Shown one piece after another: positions 8,369 through 15,933 of a stretch of 64,000 bases of DNA. This DNA is from Palsa-504 sp963808615 (GTDB taxonomy: Bacteria > Actinomycetota > Actinomycetes > Streptosporangiales > Streptosporangiaceae). Both the position numbers and the translations under genes were made by a program. The stretch lies in NCBI GenBank assembly GCA_963808615.1, contig CAWEGV010000011.1:744001-808000 (forward strand), written 5' to 3'. The notes beneath the pieces are model-generated. The model saw only the letters and a list, made by a program, of their open reading frames with translations, had not been told where the DNA came from and searched no databases. The first letter of the stretch is position 1; every line of letters begins with the position of its first letter.

Positions 8369-10042
8369 GTGATCGTGAGATCCTCCTCGATGCCCCGCGC
8401 GGGCGGGCCAAGGGCGGCCGGACGCAGGGTCGTGGTGGCGCTGGCCGCGGCCGCGGCCGCGCTGCTCGCGATCACCGCCTGCACCTCCGGCTCCGCGGCC
8501 ACCACGCCGTCGGGCCCGGCCGCCGGGAGCACGCAGTCGGCTCCGGCCGCCGGGGGCACGCAGGCGGCTGGGGGCGCCAAGGGCGCCGGGCCGATCGTCC
8601 CCACCGCCAGCACGCTGCACTGGCATTCCTGCCCTGCGCAGCTGCGAGTGGCCGATTGCACCACGCTGAGCGTGCCGCTGAACTACGCCGATCCCGGTGG
8701 CCGGCACATCAGCATCGCACTGGACATGGTCCCCGCGACCGCCCCGCGTAGTCAGCAGCAGGGAGTCATCCTGGTCAACCCGGGCGGCCCCGGTGCCAGC
8801 GGGCTGCCGTGGGCGCCGATCCTGGCCCAAGGCCTGAGTCCAGGCGTGGCCAGAGACTACGACATCGTCGGTTTCGACCCGCGCGGCACCGGGGCGTCCA
8901 TTCCCGCGCTGAGCTGTGATCCGGGCTTCTTCTCCGGCTCTCGGCCGAACTACGTGCCGGCCAGCGCCGCCGCCGAGCAGGTGCTCATCGGCCGGGCCAA
9001 GGCGTACGCCAGCGACTGCGAGCGAAGGTTCGGCTGGCTGCTTCCCTACATGACCACCCAGGACATGGCCCGAGATCTTGACGCCGTCCGCGCGGCGTTC
9101 GGCGTCGCGACCATCAACTACTACGGGTTCTCCTGGGCCACCTACCTCGGCCAGGTGCACGCCACCCTGTTCCCCGGCCACGTCCGGCGCATGGTCCTGG
9201 ACAGCACCGTCGATCCCACCGGGGTCTGGTACACCGACAACATCGACCAGGACTACGCCTTCCAGGCCCGGATCAATGCGTTTTACGCCTGGGTGGCCTC
9301 ATACGACGGCACGTACCACCTCGGCAGCACCGCCGCGCAGGTGCAGGCCGCCTACTACCGGGCCCGTAACCAGCTGCTGGCCGCCCCGGTCGGCGGGGTC
9401 GTCGGGGCCGTCGGGGCCGTCGGGGCCGACGAGCTCGACGACACCTTCCTGGCCGGCGGCTACATCGACCAGATATGGCCCGCCCTGGCCCAGGCGCTCT
9501 CGTCCTACCTGAACTCCGGGCAGGCCAGCGGCCTGATCGCCCAGTACCAGCAATGGGGCGTGCAGGGCGAGAACGAGTTCGCCGTCTACAACGCGGTGCA
9601 GTGCACGGACGCCAGCTGGCCGCGCAGCTGGGCCTACTGGACCTCCGACACCGAGCTGGTCTACAAGACCGCGCCGTTCTACGCCTGGGGCAACGCCTGG
9701 TTCAACGCCGCGTGCGCGTTCTGGCCGGTGCGAGGGCCGGCCCGGCCGCTGCAGATCAAGGGAGCCGGGCTGCCCGGCATCTTGATGCTGCAGGGCACGC
9801 TGGACCCGGCGACCCCGTACGCCGGGGCGCAGGACGCGCACAAGCTGCTGCCGTCCGCGCGGATGGTCGTGGTCGAAGGCGGCGGCAACCACGGCCAGTC
9901 GCTCGAGAACCCGCCAGATTCCTGCGTCCAGAACTACGTGAACGCTTACCTCGCTACCGGAGCCCTGCCGCAGGCACCCGGGCTGGTCAACGCCACCTGC
10001 CCGGCCGTCCCCGATCCGGCCCCCGGCCCCGTGGCTGGCTAG
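8369..10042 (+). CDS. Secreted alpha/beta hydrolase (TAP-like, peptidase S33 type)
   Basis: A 557-residue exported lipoprotein or secreted hydrolase related to Streptomyces tripeptidyl aminopeptidases. The N-terminus has a hydrophobic run ending in the lipobox LAITAC, then an Ala/Gly/Thr-rich linker. The hydrolase core shows HWHSCP, LVNPGGPGASG, VGFDPRGTGAS, the nucleophile elbow YYGFSWATYLG and a C-terminal TAP-like domain with GTLDPATPYAG (acid) and GGGNHGQS (His). The elbow usually reads GxSYGT; here it is GFSWAT, with the Ser retained. A nine-base tandem repeat encodes VVGAVGAVGAD near 9397-9428. The start is uncertain: GTG 8369, GTG 8375 and ATG 8390 are all in frame and each leaves an intact signal. 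The substrate is probably a peptide or ester outside the cell. Confidence 0.85.
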   Translation: MIVRSSSMPRAGGPRAAGRRVVVALAAAAAALLAITACTSGSAATTPSGPAAGSTQSAPAAGGTQAAGGAKGAGPIVPTASTLHWHSCPAQLRVADCTTLSVPLNYADPGGRHISIALDMVPATAPRSQQQGVILVNPGGPGASGLPWAPILAQGLSPGVARDYDIVGFDPRGTGASIPALSCDPGFFSGSRPNYVPASAAAEQVLIGRAKAYASDCERRFGWLLPYMTTQDMARDLDAVRAAFGVATINYYGFSWATYLGQVHATLFPGHVRRMVLDSTVDPTGVWYTDNIDQDYAFQARINAFYAWVASYDGTYHLGSTAAQVQAAYYRARNQLLAAPVGGVVGAVGAVGADELDDTFLAGGYIDQIWPALAQALSSYLNSGQASGLIAQYQQWGVQGENEFAVYNAVQCTDASWPRSWAYWTSDTELVYKTAPFYAWGNAWFNAACAFWPVRGPARPLQIKGAGLPGILMLQGTLDPATPYAGAQDAHKLLPSARMVVVEGGGNHGQSLENPPDSCVQNYVNAYLATGALPQAPGLVNATCPAVPDPAPGPVAG

Positions 10043-10080
10043 GCCCGCCGACGATCAGGCGTCCGGACCGCGGAACACGG

Positions 10081-11520
10081 TCAGGCGTCCCGTGCCGCAG
10101 CGTAGCGGTCGCGGACCGCGGGCTCGGGATCGGATTCGTACCGCCGGGTCGCGGTCAGCGCCCAGTCCGGTGGCGCCTGGCCGCCGGCCAGCAGCCAGGC
10201 GGCCTGCAGGGCCGCGCCGTCAGCCACGTACTCCGCCGCTCCGGGGACCTCGACCGGGACGCCGAAGATCGCGGGAGCGATCCGGCGCACCGCTGCTGAC
10301 CGCGTGCCGCCTCCGATCAGCAGGACCCGCTGCACGCCGATGCCCGCCGCCCGGACGGCGTCGAGCCCGTCGGCGAGCCCGCAGAGCATTCCCTCGACCG
10401 CCGCCCTGGCCAGGTTCTCCGGTCGGGCATTTCTTCCGGTCAGACCCTGCACAGAGCCGGTGGCCTCCGGCCGGTTCGGAGTCCGCTCGCCTTCAAGATA
10501 GGGCAACATGACCAGTCCGTCGGCGCCCGCCCTGGCCGACAGCGCCAGCCGGGAGAGCCCGTCCAGGTCGGTGCCGAGGACGATAGCGACGGCCTCGAGC
10601 ACCCGGGCGGCGTTCAGCGTGCAGACCAGCGGCAGGAAGCGGCCGGTGGCGTCGGCGAAGCCCGCAATGGTGCCGGTGGCATCGGCGCAGGGCGTAGCGC
10701 ACACCGCGAAGACCGTGCCGGAGGTGCCCACGGAGATCACCACATCGCCAGGCTGCACGCCGAGGCCAAGCGCGGCCGCCGCGTTATCGCCCGCTCCTGG
10801 GCCCAGCCGGGACGCCGGGGACCCGGGCCGCGTCGCGGCGGCCAGCCCGGCCGCGCCTACCTCTCCCGCGGGTTCGGCGGGACCGAGCACCCGGGGGACG
10901 GCAGGCTGGCGTCCGCAGGCGCGCTGCAGCAGGTCGGGCCGGTAGGCGCCGGCCGCCGGGGACCAGTAGCCGGTGCCGCTGGCGTCACTCCGGTCGGTGC
11001 GCAGGCGGTCAACGTCGGTGCCGCCCGCCAGCTGCCACGTGAGCCAGTCGTGCGGCAGGCAGACGGCGGCCGTCCGTGCCATCGCGGCCGGTTCGTGCTC
11101 AGCGAGCCACCTCAGCTTCGTCACGGTGAACGAGGCGACCGGCACGCTGCCCACCGCATCCGCCCACCACGCGGCACCGCGCGCCGGGTCCCCCGCACCG
11201 AGTTCGGCGAGCAGTTCCGCCGCCGCACCTGCCGACCTGGTGTCATTCCACAGCAGCGCCGGCCTGACCACGTCGCCGCGCTCGTCGAGGCAGACCATGC
11301 CATGCTGCTGGCCCGCCACCGAAAGAGCCGCTACACCGTCGAGGCCGCCGGCCTCGGCCAGGGCCGAGGTCAGCGCCTGCCACCAGTCGGCCGGATCCAC
11401 CTCGGTGCCCGGCGGGTGCGCGGCCCGGCCCTCGCGCACCAGTGCCCCGCCGTCGGCCTCACGGACCACCACCTTGCACAACTGGGTCGACGAGTCGATC
11501 CCCGCGACCAGCACGCTCAT
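10081..11520 (-). CDS. xylB: Xylulokinase
   Basis: FGGY-family sugar kinase of 479 residues that phosphorylates D-xylulose to xylulose 5-phosphate for the pentose phosphate pathway. Visible: N-terminal ATPase fold VAGIDSSTQLCKVVV, VAGQQHGMVCLD, WNDTRS, the central GAGDNAAAALGLGVQPGDV with ISVGTSGTVFA, and LPYLEGERTPNRPEATG plus LIGGGTRSAAVRRI near the C-terminus. The start ATG overlaps the xylA stop by four bases (ATGA), so the two are translationally coupled in the order xylA-xylB on the minus strand. Confidence 0.95.
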   Translation of the reverse strand: MSVLVAGIDSSTQLCKVVVREADGGALVREGRAAHPPGTEVDPADWWQALTSALAEAGGLDGVAALSVAGQQHGMVCLDERGDVVRPALLWNDTRSAGAAAELLAELGAGDPARGAAWWADAVGSVPVASFTVTKLRWLAEHEPAAMARTAAVCLPHDWLTWQLAGGTDVDRLRTDRSDASGTGYWSPAAGAYRPDLLQRACGRQPAVPRVLGPAEPAGEVGAAGLAAATRPGSPASRLGPGAGDNAAAALGLGVQPGDVVISVGTSGTVFAVCATPCADATGTIAGFADATGRFLPLVCTLNAARVLEAVAIVLGTDLDGLSRLALSARAGADGLVMLPYLEGERTPNRPEATGSVQGLTGRNARPENLARAAVEGMLCGLADGLDAVRAAGIGVQRVLLIGGGTRSAAVRRIAPAIFGVPVEVPGAAEYVADGAALQAAWLLAGGQAPPDWALTATRRYESDPEPAVRDRYAAARDA

Positions 11521-12704
11521 CGAGCGCGCAGCAGATGCTCGATGGCCAGCTGGTTGAGCCGGACGAACCCGTAGCCAGGGACCCCGGCCGCGTCCGCGTC
11601 AAAGTCCTCGAAGGCACTGCGGTCGGCCAGCAGCCCGGCATAAGTTTCGCCGGGGGCCAGGGTCGGCGTCCCGAGTTCTGCCACGCGGCACGCGGCCTGT
11701 GCCTCGATGACTTCCGGGTCGGCGCGGAACGCGGCCGCCCGCTCCTTGAGCAGCAGGTACATCCGCATGTTCGCCGCCGCAGAGGCCCACACGCCGGCCT
11801 TGTCCTCGGTCCGCGACGGCTTGTAGTCGAAGTGCCGCGGCCCGTCGTAGCTGGGGCCGCCCTGGATTCCGCCGAACTCGAGCAGGTCGACGAGCGAGAA
11901 GGCGTTCATCAAGTCGCCGTGACCGAACACCAGGTCCTGGTCGAACTTGATGCCGCGCTGGCCGTTCAGGTCGATATGGAACAGCTTGCCGTGCCACAGG
12001 GCCTGTGCGATGCCGTGGGCGAAGTTGAGCCCGGCCATCTGCTCGTGGCCCACCTCGGGGTTCAGCCCGACCATCTCGTGATGCTCCAGGCCCGCGATGA
12101 AGGCCAGCGCGTGCCCCACGGTGGGCAGCAGGATGTCCCCTCGTGGCTCGTTCGGCTTGGGCTCCAGCGCGAACCTGATGCCGTATCCATGGTCCTGCAC
12201 GTAGCCGGCCAGCAGGTCGATGGCCTCACGGTAGCGGTCAAGCGCCGCGCGCACGTCCTTCGCGCTGTCATATTCGCTGCCCTCGCGCCCGCCCCACATC
12301 ACGTAGGTATGCGCCCCGAGCTGCGCAGCCAGGTCGAGGTTGCGCATCACCTTGCGCAGCGCGAACCGGCGCACCGCGCGGTTGTTGCTGGTGAACCCTC
12401 CGTCCTTGAACACCGGATGGGTGAACAGGTTCGTCGTCATCATCGGTACCACCAGGCCGGTTTCCTTCAGCGCCGCGGTGAACCGGTCGATGTGGCGACT
12501 GCGGGCCGCGTCGTCGCTGCCGAACGGGACCAGGTCATCGTCGTGGAAGGTGACACCGTAGGCACCGAGGCCGGCCAGTTCGTGCACTGCCTCCACCGGG
12601 TCGAGCGGTTCTCGCGTGGGGTCGCCGAACGGGTCACGGGCAGGCCAGCCGACGGTCCAGAGCCCGAAGGTGAAATGGTCGGCCGGCGTGGGCTGAACGG
12701 GCAT
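11517..12704 (-). CDS. xylA: Xylose isomerase
   Basis: Metal-dependent isomerase of D-xylose and D-xylulose, 395 residues, cytoplasmic, class I length typical of actinomycetes. Motifs: FTFGLWTVGWPARDPFGD at the start, GVTFHDDDL with the catalytic His region, TNLFTHPVFKDG, EPKPNEPRGDILLPT and FHIDLNGQRGIKFDQDL, which carry the metal ligands and catalytic Lys. A Shine-Dalgarno GGAGG lies just upstream of ATG 12704. It heads the xylAB operon, diverges from the GNAT gene, and may be controlled by the ROK regulator 2 kb away; XylR proteins are ROK members. Confidence 0.97.
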   Translation of the reverse strand: MPVQPTPADHFTFGLWTVGWPARDPFGDPTREPLDPVEAVHELAGLGAYGVTFHDDDLVPFGSDDAARSRHIDRFTAALKETGLVVPMMTTNLFTHPVFKDGGFTSNNRAVRRFALRKVMRNLDLAAQLGAHTYVMWGGREGSEYDSAKDVRAALDRYREAIDLLAGYVQDHGYGIRFALEPKPNEPRGDILLPTVGHALAFIAGLEHHEMVGLNPEVGHEQMAGLNFAHGIAQALWHGKLFHIDLNGQRGIKFDQDLVFGHGDLMNAFSLVDLLEFGGIQGGPSYDGPRHFDYKPSRTEDKAGVWASAAANMRMYLLLKERAAAFRADPEVIEAQAACRVAELGTPTLAPGETYAGLLADRSAFEDFDADAAGVPGYGFVRLNQLAIEHLLRAR

Positions 12705-12885
12705 CTGACCTCCATGAATCGCTGACTGAAACGGCCCGGCGGATCAACTGGCATGATCGCTCCGGATTCCACCGCCGCCGCGCGGTCGCCGTTCCTGGCC
12801 TGGAACATGTTCTCGTGGTCATTGTGCCGCCTGCCTCGCGGAACCGCGAGCCCGCCGGGCCCCGGCCCGGCCATATCACCCCGTG

Positions 12886-12891
12886 TAGGCT
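12886..12891 (+). promoter_or_regulatory. Candidate -10 element for the GNAT gene
   Basis: TAGGCT ends six bases before ATG 12898; no Shine-Dalgarno is present, consistent with a leaderless transcript. The 193-bp gap between xylA and this gene must also hold the xylAB promoter. Confidence 0.5.
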
Positions 12892-12897
12892 GGCGCT

Positions 12898-13752
12898 ATG
12901 TTGCGGGTAAAGCCGCCGGGGCCTGGCCTGCGGCAGCTCGACGAGCGCGACCGCGGCGCGGTGCTGGCCATCTGCGATCGCGATCCTGTGACCAACGTCT
13001 TCGTGGCTTCCAGGGTGCGCGCCCTCGGCCTGGACCCGGGCAGGCTCGGCGCCCAGATGTGGGGCCACGCGCCCGGCGGGCGGCTGGAGTCACTGTGCTA
13101 CTCGGGGGCCAACCTGGTCCCCGTCGCGGCCACCCCGGACGCGGTCGCGGCGTTCGCCGAGCGGGCCGTGCGGCAGGGGCGCCGGTGCTCGTCCGTGGTC
13201 GGGCCGGCCGCCGAGGTCCAGGCCCTGTGGGCCCTGCTCCGGCCGAGGTGGGGCCCGGCCCGGGAGGTTCGTCCGGTCCAGCCGGTCATGGTCACCGCAG
13301 GGCCGCCGCTGGTTCCCCCCGATCCGCTGGTCCGGCGGGTGCGGAGCGACGAGATCGACATCTTGTGGCCCGCCAGCGTCGCGATGTTCACCGAGGAGGT
13401 CGGCGTCTCGCCCACCATCGGGGACGGCGGCGCCTCCTACCGGGCCCGGCTGCAGCAACTGATCCGCAGCGGCCGGGCGTTCGCCAGGATCGAGCACGGA
13501 CGCGTGATCTTCAAGGCCGAGATCGGGGCGGTGACCCCGCAGGCATGCCAGGTACAGGGGGTGTGGGTGCGCCCGGACTGCCGTGGCCAGGGCCTGGCCG
13601 CGCCCGGCATGGCCGCGGTGGTGGTCGAGGCCGCCCGGTCGATCGCCCCGCTGGTGTCGCTGTACGTGAATGAGTACAACCATCCGGCCCGCGCCGCCTA
13701 CCGGCGCGTCGGCTTCGCCGAGACCGGCCGCTTCATGTCAGTGCTGTTCTAG
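12898..13752 (+). CDS. GNAT acetyltransferase with DUF4081 domain
   Basis: A 284-residue protein of the actinobacterial family found beside ispG. The N-terminal part (LDERDRGAVLAICDRDPVTN, LESLCYSGANLVPV) matches the DUF4081 half. The C-terminal part is a GNAT fold with FKAEIGAV, VWVRPDCRGQGLAAPGMAAVV (the acetyl-CoA-binding Q/R-x-x-G-x-A loop) and YVNEYNHPARAAYRRVGFAE. The acceptor substrate is unknown. In many actinomycetes this gene directly follows ispG; here 5.5 kb with a regulator, a hydrolase and xylAB lie between. Confidence 0.88.
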   Translation: MLRVKPPGPGLRQLDERDRGAVLAICDRDPVTNVFVASRVRALGLDPGRLGAQMWGHAPGGRLESLCYSGANLVPVAATPDAVAAFAERAVRQGRRCSSVVGPAAEVQALWALLRPRWGPAREVRPVQPVMVTAGPPLVPPDPLVRRVRSDEIDILWPASVAMFTEEVGVSPTIGDGGASYRARLQQLIRSGRAFARIEHGRVIFKAEIGAVTPQACQVQGVWVRPDCRGQGLAAPGMAAVVVEAARSIAPLVSLYVNEYNHPARAAYRRVGFAETGRFMSVLF

Positions 13753-13799
13753 CGGTCGCTCCCGCAGACGTCCTCAGGCAAGACTCCGCCACGGCAACA

Positions 13800-13856
13800 A
13801 CGTGGTTGTCACAACGACGTGCACCTGACCACGTGGTTGTCACAACGACGTGGTTG
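13800..13856. repeat. Palindromic 22-bp direct repeat, two copies plus a partial
   Basis: ACGTGGTTGTCACAACGACG followed by TG occurs at 13800-13821 and again at 13831-13852, period 31, then a partial ACGTGGTTG at 13848-13856. Each copy contains the palindrome GTTGT-C-ACAAC. They sit in the 149-bp gap between two convergent genes (GNAT and MarR). Such spacing, three helical turns, resembles paired operator sites, but the location at gene ends is odd for an operator. No T-run follows, so simple termination is unlikely. Confidence 0.6.
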
Positions 13857-13901
13857 CGGAGGGGCCCGAACCAGGGACCCAGCCCAACGGCCCCTGCAGC
13901 C

Positions 13902-14381
13902 CTAGTCGCGGTCGCGGATCTTGCGCAGGTACTCGACAATCGGCTGGAAGGCGACCCGGATCTCCTCGAGCTGACGCGGTGTCAGCCGGTCCACGAAGTG
14001 GCGGCGGACGTTCTCCACGTGCGAGGGCGCGGCGCGCTTGATGGCCGCCATCCCGGCCGACGTGAGCACGGCGAACGTGCCGCGCTTGTCGCCCTCGCAG
14101 TCGTCGCGCCGGACCAGGCCACGCTTTTCCATGCGTGTCACCTGGTGAGACAGACGGCTCCGGGACTGGCTGGTGGCATCGGCCAGGTCGGTCATCCGCA
14201 TCCGGTGCTCCGGCGCCTCGGACAGTGCGACCAGGATCTCGTAGTCGTGGCCGTTGAGCCCGTAGACGGCCAGGTCGCGGTCCAGCTGGCGCATCAGCAT
14301 CTGGCTCAGGTGGACGGTCGCGCGCCACGCCTGCTGCTCATCGTCGCTGAGCCAGCGCGGCTGTCCGTCTGTCCTGGGCAT
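13902..14381 (-). CDS. MarR-family transcriptional regulator
   Basis: A 159-residue winged-helix dimer of the MarR type. The core is readable: RDLAVYGLNGHDYEILVALS (dimer and helix 2), HRMRMTDLADATSQSRSRLS (recognition helix region), HQVTRMEKRGLVRRDDCEGDKRG (wing) and AVLTSAGMAAIKRAAP. The C-terminal helix ends with EIRVAFQPIVEYLRKI. The start at 14381 has no Shine-Dalgarno, but TAGATT ends six bases upstream (14393 to 14388), fitting leaderless expression. The target may be its own promoter or the small ORF and ROK gene on the other side; no adjacent efflux gene is present. Confidence 0.9.
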   Translation of the reverse strand: MPRTDGQPRWLSDDEQQAWRATVHLSQMLMRQLDRDLAVYGLNGHDYEILVALSEAPEHRMRMTDLADATSQSRSRLSHQVTRMEKRGLVRRDDCEGDKRGTFAVLTSAGMAAIKRAAPSHVENVRRHFVDRLTPRQLEEIRVAFQPIVEYLRKIRDRD

Positions 14382-14387
14382 CCTAAG

Positions 14388-14393
14388 AATCTA
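14388..14393 (-). promoter_or_regulatory. Candidate -10 element for the MarR gene
   Basis: On the minus strand TAGATT ends six bases before the ATG at 14381, with no Shine-Dalgarno between. Inferred leaderless promoter. Confidence 0.45.
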
Positions 14394-14477
14394 CCCCGGA
14401 CAGGCCGTGCCCGGCGACCGTGCCCGAACCGGCCCGCCCCTCCCCAACGCGCTAAGTTCACAGCGGACGAGGAGATC

Positions 14478-14621
14478 GTGGCCGAGGTGATGCCCGGAGA
14501 ATCCGCCGCGCCAACTGGCGCGCAGGCTGCCGCGGCATATTTGCGGGAGCTGTTGCTGCGCCCGGGCCGGTACCGGCGCCTAGCCGAGAAGACGACGGCC
14601 GGCTTTCACTGGGACTGGTAG
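14478..14621 (+). CDS. Small hypothetical protein (47 residues)
   Basis: A short frame starting at GTG 14478 behind a good Shine-Dalgarno (GAGGAG) and ending at TAG 14621. The sequence has an amphipathic, Arg-rich middle (AAYLRELLLRPGRYRRL) and ends AGFHWDW. I do not recognise a family. It lies between the divergent MarR gene and the ROK gene, 42 bp before the latter. Support is only the ribosome-binding site and plausible composition; it could be chance in such GC-rich DNA. Confidence 0.4.
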   Translation: MAEVMPGESAAPTGAQAAAAYLRELLLRPGRYRRLAEKTTAGFHWDW

Positions 14622-14663
14622 CCCCGCCCCCTGGGGTCCGCCGGGCGTGGCACGATCAGAGGT

Positions 14664-15899
14664 GTGCGGAACGAGGACGGCGCGGCGACCACGAGTGCCG
14701 AGTTGCGCGCGCATAATCTCGCGCGGCTGCTGCGCGCCGTCCACGACGGCGGCGGCCAGCTCACCAGGGCCGAGCTCACCCGGCAGCTCAGCCTGGCCAG
14801 GGGTACCGCCACCGTATTGGTCAGGGACCTGGCCGGGCGCGGGCTCATCGAGGAGCTGACCAGCCCGGTCGACGCCACGGTGCAGCGCGCACGAGGCCGC
14901 CCGACCGGCATCCCCTCGGCGCACCCCTGCGGACCCGTGGCGCTCGCGGCCGACCTGCGGGACGACTCCTTCACCGTGGCCGCCTTCGAACTGACCGGCC
15001 GCTGCACGGTCCTGGACCGCCAGGAGCGCGACGCCGCGCCGGGCACCGGAATGCTCAGTGACGTCGCGGACCGGCTGAAGATCCGCAGCCGCCAGTTCGG
15101 CGGCCGCGTGGTCGGGATCGGCATCGCGGTACCCTCCCCGGTGCGGAGCGCCACCATGGTGCAGCCGACGCTGCCCGAATGGCAGGACGTCGACGTGGCC
15201 GCGGCGCTCGGATCGGCAGGCTCGCCGGGCGCGGCGCCCATGGGGGCGGTCCTCACCGGTAACGACGCGACGCTGGCCGGCCTGGCCGAGGCGCGCCGGG
15301 GCGTGCTCCGGGGCGTGTCGGTCGCCCTGCACCTGCACGTCGCGACCGGCATCGGCGGGGTGCTGCTGGCCGACGGCCTGCCGGTGACCGGCGCGCACGG
15401 CTCGGCGGGGGAGTTCGGGCACATGCCGCTGACCGGAGGGAATGAGCCCTGCCGTTGCGGCTCGGTCGGCTGCTGGGAACTCGACGCCGGCGCCCGCGGT
15501 GTGCTCCGCGCGGCCGGTAAGCCGGAGCAGGGAGACCGGATGGTCCAGGCCGAGCAGGTCATCGCGGCCGCGGCCACCGATCCCGGCTGCGCAAAGGCCC
15601 TGGCCCACGTGGCGAAGGCGCTCGGCCGCGGTATCGGCGCGCTGGTCAACGCGCAGGACCCCGAGGCGGTCGGCCTGTCCGGGCTGGCCGCCGACATGTA
15701 CCAGGCCGACCCGGACGCGGTCACGGCCGGCTACCTGTCCGGCCTGATGCGGTTCCGCCGGGCGGACCCGCCCCCCCTGCTGCCGTCCACGCTGGGCGAC
15801 CTGGGCGCGCTGACCGGCGCGTCGGAGCTCGTCTTCGACGCCTTCCTCACCCCGCGCGGCCTGGGCACGTGGCGGTCGCCAGGGCAGAAAACCGCGTGA
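14664..15899 (+). CDS. ROK-family transcriptional regulator (NagC/XylR type)
   Basis: A 411-residue repressor-like ROK protein. Residues about 10-60 form a winged helix (LRAVHDGGGQLTRAELTRQL, GTATVLVRDLAGRGLIEEL). The ROK sugar-kinase-like domain follows, with GIGIAVPSP, TGNDATLAGLAEARRG, ATGIGGVLLADG, the zinc motif CRCGSVGCWE and the preceding GEFGHMPL. Start GTG 14664 is supported by domain position; CACGAT lies about eight bases upstream. XylR regulators belong to this family and xylAB lie 2-4 kb away, so control of xylose genes is a reasonable inference. A kinase role is unlikely because of the fused DNA-binding domain. Confidence 0.88.
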   Translation: MRNEDGAATTSAELRAHNLARLLRAVHDGGGQLTRAELTRQLSLARGTATVLVRDLAGRGLIEELTSPVDATVQRARGRPTGIPSAHPCGPVALAADLRDDSFTVAAFELTGRCTVLDRQERDAAPGTGMLSDVADRLKIRSRQFGGRVVGIGIAVPSPVRSATMVQPTLPEWQDVDVAAALGSAGSPGAAPMGAVLTGNDATLAGLAEARRGVLRGVSVALHLHVATGIGGVLLADGLPVTGAHGSAGEFGHMPLTGGNEPCRCGSVGCWELDAGARGVLRAAGKPEQGDRMVQAEQVIAAAATDPGCAKALAHVAKALGRGIGALVNAQDPEAVGLSGLAADMYQADPDAVTAGYLSGLMRFRRADPPPLLPSTLGDLGALTGASELVFDAFLTPRGLGTWRSPGQKTA

Positions 15900-15933
15900 C
15901 TTATCCGCCTTGAGCTGGTAAGTTCCCGTCCTC

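Noticed and set aside
13806..14621. 271-codon plus-strand frame across the MarR gene
   Set aside because: Its body is antisense to a clear MarR gene. Only the last 47 codons, with their own ribosome-binding site, are kept as a possible small gene.
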